64,000 nucleotides of DNA from Choristoneura fumiferana (Eukaryota; Arthropoda; Insecta; Lepidoptera; Tortricidae): positions 3,131,389 through 3,195,388 of the forward strand of contig NC_133496.1 in assembly GCF_025370935.1 (NCBI RefSeq), read 5' to 3'. The position numbers were made by a program, and so were the translations under genes. Below the pieces are notes generated by a model. It saw only the letters and a program-made list of their open reading frames with translations. It was not told the origin of the DNA and did not search any database. Positions 1 through 11,080 of this stretch are shown in pieces; within the stretch, counting starts at the first letter, position 1, and every line of letters begins with the position of its first letter.

Positions 1-640
1 TATACATCACAAGTATTTAACACAACTTTATTTTACACAGTAGTTTCCTTTATTTGAAGGTCGCTAAGCGCGATCGGATTATTTCCAAATATCCTGTCCA
101 TGATATAATCATAACTTTATAATACGCCTTTGATATTAATGTCTTCTTGACAATAGATCTGAATTTTGTATCCGTTTCATTTTAATATTTTTTTGGAATT
201 TTATTATAACGTGCAATTTCCCAGAAAAGACTTTTTGTTTTAGGCCAGTCTGTAAGATGGAACTTTAAGCTTCCCTGTGTTCTAGTAGCCTTTGGCTTAT
301 CGACGTTAGTGGAAATCACATATGTTCTTCCTAACATACATGTATTTTCAAAAACATAAGCGACGCAGGGTTAGGATATCTGTTTCCTTAGAAAAAGATC
401 TTAAAGATTCACGCGTCTTCAAATTATAATTGCTTAATTGCTCTCTTTTGTAAGATAAAATTTACTCAATGTCTGCGCAGATCCCATAAATAAGGCCGTT
501 ACGAAATATGCTTGCTAATAACTGCTTAATTTTTGTCAGTGTAAGTCTGTCAGTAATGATCATTGAAAATTAAGATTTTCGGACTGTTTCTTATTGGTAA
601 TGCTTTAAAAGCACCACCATGCCAAATTTCTACACTTCTA

Positions 641-680
641 ACCTAACCTAACCTAACCTTAGGTTAGTCTAACCTAACCT
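641..680. repeat. Short CCTAA/TTAGG telomere-type repeats, with an inversion
   Basis: Several CCTAA units are followed by AGGTTAG in the opposite sense and then more CCTAA units. TTAGG is the usual insect telomere unit. Short TTAGG runs also occur near 3806 and 55263. Confidence 0.6.
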
Positions 681-769
681 GACATTATTCGCAAAATGAC
701 ACAATTGTCCACGAAACTTTTTCCACGCACGACTAAATTGTGTAACCAGCTTCCTGGGACAGTGTTTCC

Positions 770-905
770 GGAGCGGATCTATAAAAACGAGCATATCAGC
801 GTCTCAAAGGGCCGGCAACGCGCCTGTGGCACCCCTCGTGTTGACGTGTCCATGGGCGGTGGTGATTGCTTCCCATCAGATGACCCGCATGCTCGTTTTC
901 CCCCT
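770..905 (+). mobile_element. Non-LTR retrotransposon 3'-end relic
   Basis: Contains the phrase seen widely in moth and butterfly LINE tails: ggcaacgcgcctgtggcacccc, then a run about 'gtgattgcttcccatcagatgacccgc'. The matching tail recurs at 25965-26240 (minus) and 42262-42540 (plus). Confidence 0.55.
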
Positions 906-1978
906 CTTATATATTGTAATTTATGATGTAACTAGCTGCAGGTATTTCGATGTTCATGAATCCGCTTCATTCTTGACAAATCATTAGAAAATCGATTTAT
1001 TCTCATTTTCCGATCGACTAGCCGACATCAAGCCATCCAAATTGGATGAAAGATGGCGTCCCAAGGAGCCTTTTTGTTCCCGACACAAAGCAAGCAATTT
1101 GCCGCAAATTGGTTTACTTAGCTTGGCACGAGAGTAGACTGCGATTATCGGTTTTTACTAATAAGGCCTTTTCAGTTGTAGAGAGACACATCGTGCGAGT
1201 TATGGTACAGTCGGTCGATGACTAATCAAAATATGACCAACTGTTTTTAACCACTAAGTACCTACTGGGGGCCACTACGAAATTCTAAAATCGAAGTTCG
1301 ACTCGTACCGTCCCTCTGACTCTCGTATTAAATAGGTAGTAGTTTATGCAACTGTTAGGAACACGAGTGTGGTTATATGAAACGAGGCGTAGCCAAGTGT
1401 TTAAGGCCTAATTACCTAAAGTTGCATACATTACTTTATCTACATCCATATATTAAATCCTCTATCATGCGTTCAAGAACCATTGAGAATGACCTGCATT
1501 GCAACCAGAACTATGTCTGCCACACGAGCACTTGCGCCTGCGCCGATTTCGGTATCCTGATACAATACTGCCGTGTTCATAATAGAATCCAATGTCAATC
1601 CAACCACCTCAGGAAAACTCGCTTTCACGTAAAAATCGCGTCGAAATCTGTCCATCCGTTTGAGTTACAGACAGCAGATCTTGGCGTCGAACTTAGAACA
1701 CCCTCTTTTTGTGTCGGGGTTTAAAAAAAGGACGGACGGACAGCAAAGTGATTCTATAAGGTTCCGTTTTTGCCAACTGAGATACGGAATCCTATTTGTT
1801 GTTGTTTTTGTTTTTAAATATGGCACTATTTTGCCAGTGTCTAGTAGGTTTTGCCGTTTGTGCGGTAAAAAATCTAGAAAACGAAATATGAGAGGTAAGG
1901 TGGATGAACGATGACAGCGCGAATCCTCTACGAAATCCTAAAAAGGCAAACGCAAATAGTAACAAAAAGTGAGTAAAA

Positions 1979-2232
1979 AGCCGTGGTGGCCTAGTGGTTT
2001 GACCTATCGCCTCTCAAACAGAGGGTCGTGGGTTCAAACCCCGGCTCGCACTTCTGAGTTTTTCGAAATTCATGTGCGGAATTAGATTTGAAATTTACCA
2101 CGAGCTTTGCGGTGAAGGAAAACGTCGCGAGGAAACCTGCACAAACCTGCGAAGCAATTCAATTTGCGTTCTGAGAGGAGGCCTGTGCCCAGCAGTGGGA
2201 CGTATATAGGCTGGGATGATGATGATGATGAA
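1979..2232 (+). mobile_element. tRNA-derived SINE, family A, internally deleted copy
   Basis: The head has RNA polymerase III A-box (tggcctagtgg) and B-box (ggttcaaaccc) motifs, then a body and a (GAT)n tail. Compared with the full copy at 53576-53887 it lacks about 70 bases after gcaattcaa. Confidence 0.75.
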
Positions 2233-3049
2233 ATAGTGACAAGCCTCATATTATTTATGAGCGACAATTCAGTTGAATTAACGGGTAAACGCTTGTAGTA
2301 ACCATCACATGCAGTGTAAGTAAGCATAGTAATTGAATTGGAAGAAATAGCAGTTGGGGGCCGGATCCCGGCGATCATCTAATAAGACTCCGCCGACGCC
2401 TTCCGACGCCGATGGTCCGACGCAGATGGGTTTGACTTTCAAGTTATTTTTCACTCACTTCTCATGCTCGTAAAATTCTTTATAGGGTTCCGGAGCCAAA
2501 ATGGCAAAAACGGAACCCTTATAGTTTCGCCATGTCTGTCTGTCTTGTCTGTCTGTCTGTCCGTCCGTCCGCGGCTTTGCTCAGGGACTATCAATGCTAG
2601 AAAGCTGTAATTTTGCACGGATATATATGTAAGCTATGCCGACAAAATGGTACAATAAAAAATATAAATAAATATTTTTTAGGGTACCTCCCATAGACGT
2701 AAAGTGGGGTGATCTTTTTTTTCTCATCCAACCCTATAGTGTGGGGTATCGTTGGATAGGTCTTTTAAACCCATTAGGGGTTTGCTATTTTTGCGATTTT
2801 TCGATTTAGCGATTTGTTAGCGAAATATTCAACTTTAAAGTGCAAATTTTCATTAAAATCGAGCGTCCCTCCCTCTCTAAAATTTAAACTAGTGGGTGGA
2901 AAAATTTGAAAAAATTCAGGATGGTAGTAAGTATATCAAACTTTCAAGGAAAACTATAACGGTTAAGTTTGCTTGATAATTATTAGTAGTTTAAGAGTAA
3001 ATAGCAGCCTAAGGTATAAAATATACCTAAACTGGGAAGATTCCGTATA

Positions 3050-3200
3050 TTCACCGTGCCAGTAATTTCACCGGCTGTCTTACTCTCCACGCCGAAACAC
3101 AACAGTGCAAGCACTGCTGCTTCACGGCAGGATTAGCGAGCAAGATGGTGGTAGAAATCCGGGCGGACCTTGCACAAAGTCCTACCACCTGCCTGCACCT
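3050..3200 (-). mobile_element. LINE tail fragment, same family as 25965-26240
   Basis: Shares a segment of about 140 bases (sodium-channel-like coding is absent) beginning cagtaatttcacc and ending cctaccacctgc with the copies near 26104 and, reversed, 42262. Confidence 0.55.
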
Positions 3201-3203
3201 GCA

Positions 3204-3570
3204 AAGTTCGTGTTTATGCTGGATCTAGGCGACATAAAATGACTTTTTATGCTCTAGTGCATAAAGTAAAATCTTCGTCTAAGACCAAGGTAATCAGGTG
3301 TCAACAGCCACAAACAAAATAGTTTCTACAAAATTTTTAACTTATATGAAAGTAAGAATCAACCAAATCAATAAAATTAAAAAATATATATAATAATGCA
3401 TGAAAAATAAAAGGTACATAGAAAGAGAACTGCTTCCACTGTTGATCCAATCTAGCTATTTCATTTCCTCGCAATCTAAGTGAAAAGCAGAGTGTTAAAC
3501 TCTAGCATTAAACCCGTTTTCCCCTCGACGTGTCTATCCACCCTCGCCATACCGGCTCGGGTGGCTACAT
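3204..3570 (+). repeat. Dispersed repeat, inverted partner at 24434-24845
   Basis: Reads as the reverse complement of 24434-24845, including gttcgtgtttatgctg at one end and accggctcgggtggct at the other. Nothing coding is evident. Confidence 0.7.
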
Positions 3571-4662
3571 GAACGTCTTGGGTAAAATGGTTCGTCTATC
3601 GTTCGTCAATCTACTATTGTTACAAATCTTTAATGTTTTTTTAACCATCATCGTAGCTCTTAAACCAATGGATCAATTTAAATGTTGTTATTTTACGTGC
3701 AAGAGAGTTTGCGGTGTTTTTAGCTATGTTTAATTAAAATCGGTTCAGCTGTTTTTCTGATATTGAATTTTGGGATGACAAGGTCGTAGGCTTTTCTAGT
3801 TTCTAAGTTTGTTAGGTTAGGTTATTGCTTAGTTTGTCTGTGTTTTACTGGATACATTTTGGTGTGTGCAGAAGTTATATGGTTGAATTCCGTGAAATCC
3901 ATTTTGCCACTGGCCATTTTACAATCGGAAATTAACAGTTAACATAAGGGAAAGAAAACAACAAAGGCGAACTCTTCCCTTAAAAGGATCTCTTCCTGTT
4001 ATTAAATACGTCTCTTCGCCATAAACAAGGCTTAAGAAAAAACTGAACCGGACAGCAAGAGGTTTTTTTTTTATGTTTGTTACCTCAGAACTCCGTCATT
4101 TATGAACCGAACTGAATTTTTTTTTTGCGTTCGTCTAGGAAATGTCTTCAATTAGGTCCCATAAGTAAGTACCAAATCAGGATCTGATGATTGGATCTTA
4201 AGAAAATCGAGGGAACTCTTTAAATGTTGTAGGAACACCTATAGTAAATTGAATATATTTAGTAGGTAGTATAGTAACTCGTGAATTTGCTCTTGAAAAT
4301 CATCATTTGGTGAAGTGGGACTGATGATGAAGTCCACAGTTGAGCATCGGAGTTACTACTCAATAACAAGTATTTCACGGGTTGGATTTTAATTACTTTA
4401 ACACAGTTACTAAGCAATTTATGCTCCTCGTAATGCATATGGTAAAACGGGTGGTGAAGCACCATTACTCCTCAATAATGAACGTATCTGCATCGGAAAA
4501 AGCAAGCTTTCGTAAAAGGTGACGGCCAGTTGATATTAAACTATTGTATCTTAGATTATTAACACTAATAAGCGTGAAAAAAATATTTTATAACAAAATT
4601 AACCGAATACAAAAAACCATGAAAATATTTTTCTACCAGTCTGATGTCGGTCGGTGCCTCAA

Positions 4663-4746
4663 CACGAGCCAGCAGGAGTGATTGAAGCCCAACATATAGT
4701 GCGTAGGTGAGGTAGATGACTATAGGTCCACTCCTGCTGGCTCGTA
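4663..4746. repeat. Short hairpin with 16-base arms
   Basis: cgagccagcaggagtg at about 4664 and cactcctgctggctcg at about 4730 are perfect reverse complements around a 50-base loop. Confidence 0.7.
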
Positions 4747-5012
4747 TATATAGTGTATAGTTTGTATGTTTAATACGAGTATGTATCTAGAAAAGTATGG
4801 TACGGCGCCGTGCCTTGTTTTGTTTTGTTCGACTTAGTGGCATAATGCCGGCAGATATAATTATGTTTATCCATTGCCTAGTATCGACAGTAAAAGCTTT
4901 GCTTAGTTTGGGAATAAGTCAATTGGTGTCAATTGTCCCATGATATATTTTAAACTACGCCGAGCAAAGTTCGGTCGCCCAGGTACTAATAATAATATTC
5001 GTTGTTGTCCAG

Positions 5013-8000
5013 GCAAGACGGAACACTTCACGTTCGAAGGCACGACCAACGACGTGACGTCTATAGCACTGTCCTTCTACTCCGGACTCTTCGCGTACAA
5101 TGGCTGGTATGTATTCAACATAATTTACTGCCCCATTCACTCACGAGGTGCCTCCTAGAGGCTCTCGGCACGAGTCTTGGCGAGTGGAGGCTGAAGGAGT
5201 GCTAGCCATCCACACTCTCGATTTATTTGATTGCCCACTACGTGTACTTCCTCTCTCTTCGAAATAAAAATCATTCATTTCTGGTGGGCTTATACGAAAC
5301 TCGAAGTTCGTGTCGTGCGGTCTCTTTGACACTTATACTATTTAATACGAGAGCGATAGGGACGGTACGATACGAACTTCGAGATTCGTAGCAGCCCAGC
5401 TGATTTAGATTTCTTTTTGTTAAGGTCACAGCTCACTAAAGCCACCCGGCTCCCGACCAGCACCGCCTCGCCTCGAGCGGTTAATATTCTTCATATATGG
5501 ATCTGTATGGGTATGCGCTCACTACATCAACTCCGCAGCGTCACCGGATCGCCTCACTCGCGAGGTTGCCACGCGCGGACGACGAGTAGACCAGTGGTCG
5601 GTGACAGCCAGCTGCTCGCCGCCGGTGACTACTAGGAAATTCGTGGACCACGCGAGGTCCACTCGTTGTCAACGCGGCGTCCACCCGTGGCCACCTGTCG
5701 ACAACGAATGGACGCCGAAAGTCGAGGCGGTGCTGGTCGGGTGCCGAGTGGCTCTAATGCTGTGACCTTTAGAATGGGCTCGATTTCTAAAATTATTTAA
5801 TTACCTAGTCCGTCAGTTTGTTAAAAAAATATCGGACACGTATTTTATTTTCTCTTTTGTCAATTAAACAAAGAATGATATAGCCCGTTAAAGTTCCGCG
5901 TGACTTCACGGGCCCTCGATCTCAAACTTTGAACACTTTATCATTGTAATTTTGTTTGATTGACAGAAAAAAATATCTGTCCAGTCCAATCTACGAATAA
6001 ATAAATTATTTATTCGCAGTGTCCCATATTTTATATGATAGTATAACTGACGGACTAAATATATATTTTTTTCTCAGGAACCTACCCAATTGGGTGGTTT
6101 TATCTTATACAAATTCGTATTTTGTCGCAGGAACTACCTTAACTTCATAATCGAGGAGCTAAAGGACCCGGTGCGCAACCTGCCGCGAGCCATCGCCATC
6201 TCCTGCACGCTCGTTACTGTTGTCTACACATTAACCAACATCGCGTTCTTCACCACGCTGTCGCCTACTGAGGTAAGACTGTCGCCCATTGAGATAGAAC
6301 TATCATCATCTGTCTGACTGTCGCTCATTGAGGTAATACTGTCGTTAACTGAGGTAAGGCTGGCGCCCATTAAGTTAGTTCTATCATCCACTGAGATAGA
6401 ACTGTCGCCCACTGAGGTAAGACTGTCGGCCACTGTAGTAAAACTGTCACCCGCTGACGTAAGACTGTCGCCCACTGGGGTAAGACTGTCACTCACAGAG
6501 GTAATTCTGTCATCCATTGAGGCGAGACTGTCACCCACGGACATTGCCGTTACATGGAACATTAGCACAACACAGGAGTGACCTAATAGTAGCCGACTTT
6601 TCTGCTATCAATCAAAATTAACCTGGTAGAATACTGGTTGCAGAAAAAATGGCCCAGGTCAATCGAGTAACACTATCTTTAAGAGTATCAGCACAAATAA
6701 TGGTACTAGTAGCTGAGGGCTGGAGGTTGCTGGTTGCTGGAAAGCAGGGAGAGGAGCAGTTGATTCCCATTGGTTTCTTCCTTGACCGACTGAGATTAGC
6801 TATCTCCCTCCCCCAACCCTTCTCTTTCCTCTAAATCTTTCCCAAAGGGTGAACATCATGGGTCTTTATTTCAAAGGTATTGTTTTTTCCAGGTGTTGGG
6901 TAGCGCAGCGGTGGCGGTGACGTTTGCGGAGCGCCTCTTCGGGTGGTTCGCGCTATGCATCCCGCTGTTCGTGGCCGCTTCCACCTTCGGCGCTGTTAAT
7001 GGAGTGCTGCTTACTTCTTCGCGGTAAGCTTAAAATAAATATACTGCCCTCCTAAGCCATAACGCGTAATTAAAAAAAAAACACTTCTGAGTTATTTATA
7101 TCATGTGAATGTAATGCAGAATTTCTAAGTATTATTATTAACTCAAAAGGTGGTCATAAACTTGAGCATTCGCCGTTTTTAAATTTGTCGAAACGAACGT
7201 TTAACGAACAGACTGAACAGAGCCGACATAAAGCTCAACATTGCTGAGCATTTACACGATCATTTTAGGGAACGCTCTAGCAAATTCTCATTGTTCACGA
7301 TGTCATACGGAGCATGCACGGCAAAAAGCTCGAAGCAAATCAACCGTCGTTTCGCTCAAATTCTTGCTAGAACGTTAGCTAAATTGCTCGCTAAACGCTA
7401 AAACACCTGTTTATTTTGTGACCTTTTACCTGTAATGTAAAATTCGCCAAAGAAAGGTTATACTCCTCTAGGATCATACCTTGAAGGTTTTGTTCCTCCA
7501 GAATCATACCATGAAGGTTTGTCTCTCGAGAATCATACCCTGAAGGTTTTGTGCTTCGAGAATCATACCCTGAAGGTTTTGTGCTTCGAGAATCATACCC
7601 TGAAGGTTTTTTTCCTGGAGAATCATACCTAGAAGGCTTTGTTTCTCTAGAACCATACCCTGAAGGTTTTGTGCCTCGAGAATCATACCCTGAAGGTTTT
7701 GGTTCTTCAAGACCTTCAAAGTTTTGTTCCTCGAGAACCATACTCTGAAGGTTTTGTGTCTCGAGAATCATAATAATAATAAGCCATTTATTTCGGACAG
7801 AATCCATAGAGGTTAGTAACAATGAAAATAATAATAATAACAAGTGGTGTTGTTTTGGTTCTTCAGGAATCATACCTTCAAAGTTTTGTTTCTCGAGAAC
7901 CATACCCTGAAGGTTTTGTTCTTCGTGAATCATACCCTGATGGTTTTGCTCCTCGAAAATCATACCCTGAAGATTTGTTCCTCGAGAGTCATACCCTGAA

Positions 8001-10028
8001 TACTGTTAGTTTGGTTTTGCGCAGGCTGTTCTACGCGGGCGCGGCGCAGGGCCAGATGCCGGAGATGCTGACGATGGTGAGCGCGCGCGCGACGCCCGCG
8101 CCGGCCGTGCTCGCCGTGGCGCTGCTCTCGCTGCTCTACCTCACCGTCTCCGATATCTACGCGCTCATCAACTACGTCGGCTTCGCCACTTGGGTCAGTC
8201 CTGCTCCTGCTCCTGGTCCTGGTCCTCCCCTCCACTATAATACTACCACACACACACCCACACACATCACCGATTCATTGCAACCAAACTTCATATCGAA
8301 TAACCTCACTGGAATGCAGAGCAATGTAGTATAGCTTGGAACGCTTTGATGTGCGCTCGTTTAATGATGATGGCGCTTCATGTGTTTGCGGCCTCGCTCG
8401 AAGTACCGAAATATTTGGGAATATTTGAGTACATACATCAAGATAAAGCGAGCATTCGCGTTATTGTGCGTGGCCTAGCATACCTTATGCTACACCTTTG
8501 ACACAGTTTGGCCGTGGTCGCTGGTTAAGCGGTTGAGGATCAGAAGGTACAGGTCTTCCGGCAGATAATGAATTGCAATTTAACATAGACGATGACCTAG
8601 ATGACGAAAGAGATGTTAGTGATTCATGGTCTATCCTATCTGATTCGGCCAAAATTGTAGATCCGCTAGCTTACTCGTACGACATTTTCTGAGTTATTTT
8701 TTATGGGTTTCCAGCTGAGTATCGGTGCAGCCGTGCTGTGCCTGCCTGTGCTAAGGTGGACCAAGCCCGATTTGGAAAGGCCCATCAAAGTCAACTTGTT
8801 CTTCCCCGGTAAGATAGAGCAATGAATACTATTTTGGATGTACTTTTTCGAATCTTGAAGAAGAATAAATTTTGATATGTTGACGATGATGAAAATGTGA
8901 GTTGTTTCGGTTGCAGTGATCTACATAATCTGCACGGTGCTGGTGGTGGCGGTGCCGGCGGTGGCGTCCCCCGCGGAGACCGGCGTGGGCTGCCTCATGA
9001 TACTGACGGCCGTGCCCGTGTACCTGCTGCTGCTGGAGCCGCGCACGCGCGTCAGGGGACTGGGCGCGCTGACCAGTGAGTGGGGGCGAGGGGCACCAGG
9101 GAGTGACCCCGGGGGTCAAGGGGCCGCCTCATGATACTGACGGCCGTGCCCGTGTACCTGCTGCTGCTGGCGCCGCGCACGCGCGTCAGGGGACTGGGCG
9201 CGCTGACCAGTGAGTGGGGGCGAGGGGCACCAGGGAGTGACCCCGGGGGTCAAGGGGCCGCCTCATGATACTGACGGCCGTGCCCGTGTACCTGCTGCTG
9301 CTGGCGCCGCGCACGCGCGTCAGGGGACTGGGCGCGCTGACCAGTGAGTGGGGGCGAGGGGCACCAGGGAGTGACCCCGGGGGTCAAGGGGCCGCCTCAT
9401 GATACTGACGGCCGTGCCCGTGTACCTGCTGCTGCTGGCGCCGCGCACGCGCGTCAGGGGACTGGGCGCGCTGACCAGTGAGTGGGGGCGAGGGGCACCA
9501 GGGAGTGACCCCGGGGGTCAAGGGGCCGCCTCATGATACTGACGGCCGTGCCCGTGTACCTGCTGCTGCTGGCGCCGCGCACGCGCGTCAGGGGACTGGG
9601 CGCGCTGACCAGTGAGTGGGGGCGAGGGGCACCAGGGAGTGACCCCGGGGGTCAAGGGGCCGCCTCATGATACTGACGGCCGTGCCCGTGTACCTGCTGC
9701 TGCTGGCGCCGCGCACGCGCGTCAGGGGACTGGGCGCGCTGACCAGTGAGTGGGGGCGAGGGGCACCAGGGAGTGACCCCGGGGGTCAAGGAGCTAGCTC
9801 GGGACCTACTGTGCTGAGAACCTTTTACCTACATCTGTTATATGTAGGATGTAGGTTAATGTCTGTACTTTATATCTACCGCGCTGAGAACTTCTATCTT
9901 CTTGATTATCTTAATTCTCATTTTCTTTTTCAGCTGCCGCAACGCATCTAATTCAAAAACTAACGATGGCAGTCCGGCCTAAGATGAAGGTGAGCATTAA
10001 GAAAAAAGCAAAAATAACTGTAAAATAA
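5013..10028 (+). CDS. SLC7-family amino acid transporter (LAT/y+LAT type), 3' part only
   Basis: Light-chain type amino acid exchanger of the APC superfamily, expected in the plasma membrane, probably paired with a CD98-like heavy chain (family knowledge). Exons that join in one frame: 5013-5106, 6131-6272, 6893-7023, 8025-8193, 8715-8808, 8917-9075 and 9934 to a TAA at 10026-10028. Recognisable pieces are SGLFAYNGW and EELKDPVRNLPRA (a signature loop of LAT proteins), AVAVTFAERLFG, TFGAVNGVLLTSSR and several hydrophobic helices. About 295 of some 500 residues are present. The first exon begins in phase 1, so the N-terminal half lies upstream of the window behind an intron over 5 kb long. The last exon has a good donor (AAG|GTGAGC at 9990), so a further tiny exon is possible. 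Otherwise the reading runs on through a lysine-rich tail to the stop. Two of its exon ends seed tandem arrays. The subtype (minidiscs, JhI-21 or y+LAT) is not resolved. Confidence 0.85.
5282..5397. mobile_element. Foldback element, family F
   Basis: Two arms based on acgaaactcgaagttcgt are inverted about a centre of tttaatacgagagcg. Members or arms occur at 1273-1340, 30181-30310, 30328-30580, 33520-33625, 34700-34975, 49033-49165 and 60452-60570. Confidence 0.75.
5422..5769. mobile_element. Inverted-repeat (MITE-like) element, about 350 bp
   Basis: Ends are reverse complements: aaggtcacag ... ctgtgacctt, and further in ccgaccagcaccgcctcg against cgaggcggtgctggtcgg. GC-rich centre, no ORF of interest. 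Confidence 0.7.
5806..6058. mobile_element. Inverted-repeat (MITE-like) element, about 250 bp
   Basis: Terminal tagtccgtcagtt is matched by aactgacggacta at the other end. The interior is AT-rich. Confidence 0.65.
6258..6546 (+). repeat. 21-bp tandem array that begins inside SLC7 exon b
   Basis: About 13 units of ctgtcgcccactgaggtaa plus two bases. The first unit is the real end of the exon with its donor (ACTGAG|GTAAGA at 6273). Units 8, 10 and 11 keep an intact GTAAGA. Units diverge by several bases, so the array is not very young. Confidence 0.9.
7465..8005. repeat. 30-bp minisatellite in an SLC7 intron
   Basis: Units of aatcataccctgaaggtttt plus gtgcttcgag occur at 7465-7770 and 7861-8005. 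They are split by an AT-rich insert with (AAT)n. The 30-base period keeps long spurious ORFs open on both strands. Confidence 0.9.
8990..9790 (+). repeat. 134-bp tandem array containing SLC7 exon f end and its donor
   Basis: Six units with ATG landmarks at 8997, 9131, 9265, 9399, 9533 and 9667. The first is the working exon end (ACCA|GTGAGT at 9076). The other five look identical to each other by eye and differ from the first by few bases, one changing Glu to Ala (gagccg to gcgccg). Read-through into unit 2 meets a TGA at 9132. Confidence 0.92.
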
Positions 10029-10057
10029 ACTACGTTTTATAAAAAAGACATTCGAAT

Positions 10058-10290
10058 CACCGGGCAGGATTCGAACCCACACTTCTTATGGCTTTACGCG
10101 CCAGAGGTGTCCAACCAATTAGACTACTGGAGAATCCGAACCCCGGTCATCTAGTTGGTAGCCACCCTTGACACGTGAAGCTACAGGTGTGGGTTCTGTG
10201 CTCGGTTTTGGAATTGGACGGACCCATGCCTTTGCCGTGGGTGTCGTATATAACAACTACGGAACCTAATGTCTGAGTAGGCAGAAGCAC
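10058..10290 (-). mobile_element. tRNA-derived SINE, family C
   Basis: Read on the minus strand a B-box (ggttcgaatcc) sits at the tRNA-like end after an A-box-like tctaattggttgg. There is no full cloverleaf. Confidence 0.55.
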
Positions 10291-10954
10291 TTTATTGCAA
10301 ATGACGGATTCCGGGCTCTTGCACCGCGATGGGGAAGGAAAATGGAAACCATCACTTTCCCAAGATAGTCACTATGAAGTAGTGCTAGACTCTGGCCAAC
10401 GAAAGCTGTCCCAGACAAACCGCGGCAAATTAAAAAAAAATGAGGCTGACAATACTTGCTGTATGTACACTGATTAAACGATATTGATACTTATATATTT
10501 ATTTAAATTTTCATGATATTAAATTATACTCGAGACTTCAAGCTGCATCAACATTCATTATAGTAATGTGTGAAAGTTGATGATGCACTTTAGTAGTCCC
10601 TTGGTAAATTGTATGACCTGTGTCTCTGTCAGTGCCCATTTACGTACAGTCCAGACGCATCCATTTTTGGACCATTTTGACCAGATTGGCAATGAATATT
10701 TCTTCTAACATTTTAGTTCTTACATAATCTTATAACATTTTCCATTTTGAGGATGGTAGGAGGTTGAATTAAACAAAAAAATTATTAATTTATTTCTTAA
10801 AGCAGAAATATCAAAATTATCTAAGTCGGGTTAGAATGACAAAATGACAATTTTGACAGTCTTAAAAATGATACTAGATTAAAGTTTCGTTAAAAATGCG
10901 TAGACAGCTTTCGCTGGCCCGAGTCTATGCTACTAATCATCAACTGACGCAACT

Positions 10955-11080
10955 GATACAACAAAGCCTACAAAAATATCTGATACGACTCTATTTCTAG
11001 GGTCGGTAGGACGTGTCAGATATTTTTGCACGCTCCTCTGTGGCAGATATTAATGCAGGTTATGCAGGTGACTTTACCGT
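10955..11080. repeat. Dispersed repeat, second copy at 18960-19090
   Basis: Both copies share atttctagggtcggtaggac followed by gtgtcagatatttttgcacg. Confidence 0.7.

Larger units (their letters stand above)
1..5012. other. Intron or 5' flank of the SLC7 gene, repeat-rich
   Basis: No exon that continues the SLC7 protein upstream could be found here. The stretch holds short TTAGG-type repeats, LINE tail scraps, a deleted SINE, a copy of a repeat shared with 24434-24845 and a perfect short hairpin at 4663-4746. Short ORFs here lack coding character. Confidence 0.5.

Noticed and set aside
1979..2052. Possible tRNA gene
   Set aside because: A- and B-boxes are there but the acceptor and other stems do not pair, and the same head precedes a repeated body elsewhere: it is a SINE.
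6224..6568. 114-residue minus-strand ORF with repeated SLTSVGDS
   Set aside because: Shadow of the 21-bp array.
7391..7963. 190-residue ORF on the minus strand with repeated GYDSR...TKPS
   Set aside because: It is a by-product of the 30-bp minisatellite, whose period is a multiple of three; the opposite strand is open as well and the array lies in an intron.
9667..9951. ORFs repeating the SLC7 exon f peptide in later array units
   Set aside because: Units 2-6 lack a usable acceptor and their read-through hits stops; only the first unit is joined to the rest of the gene.
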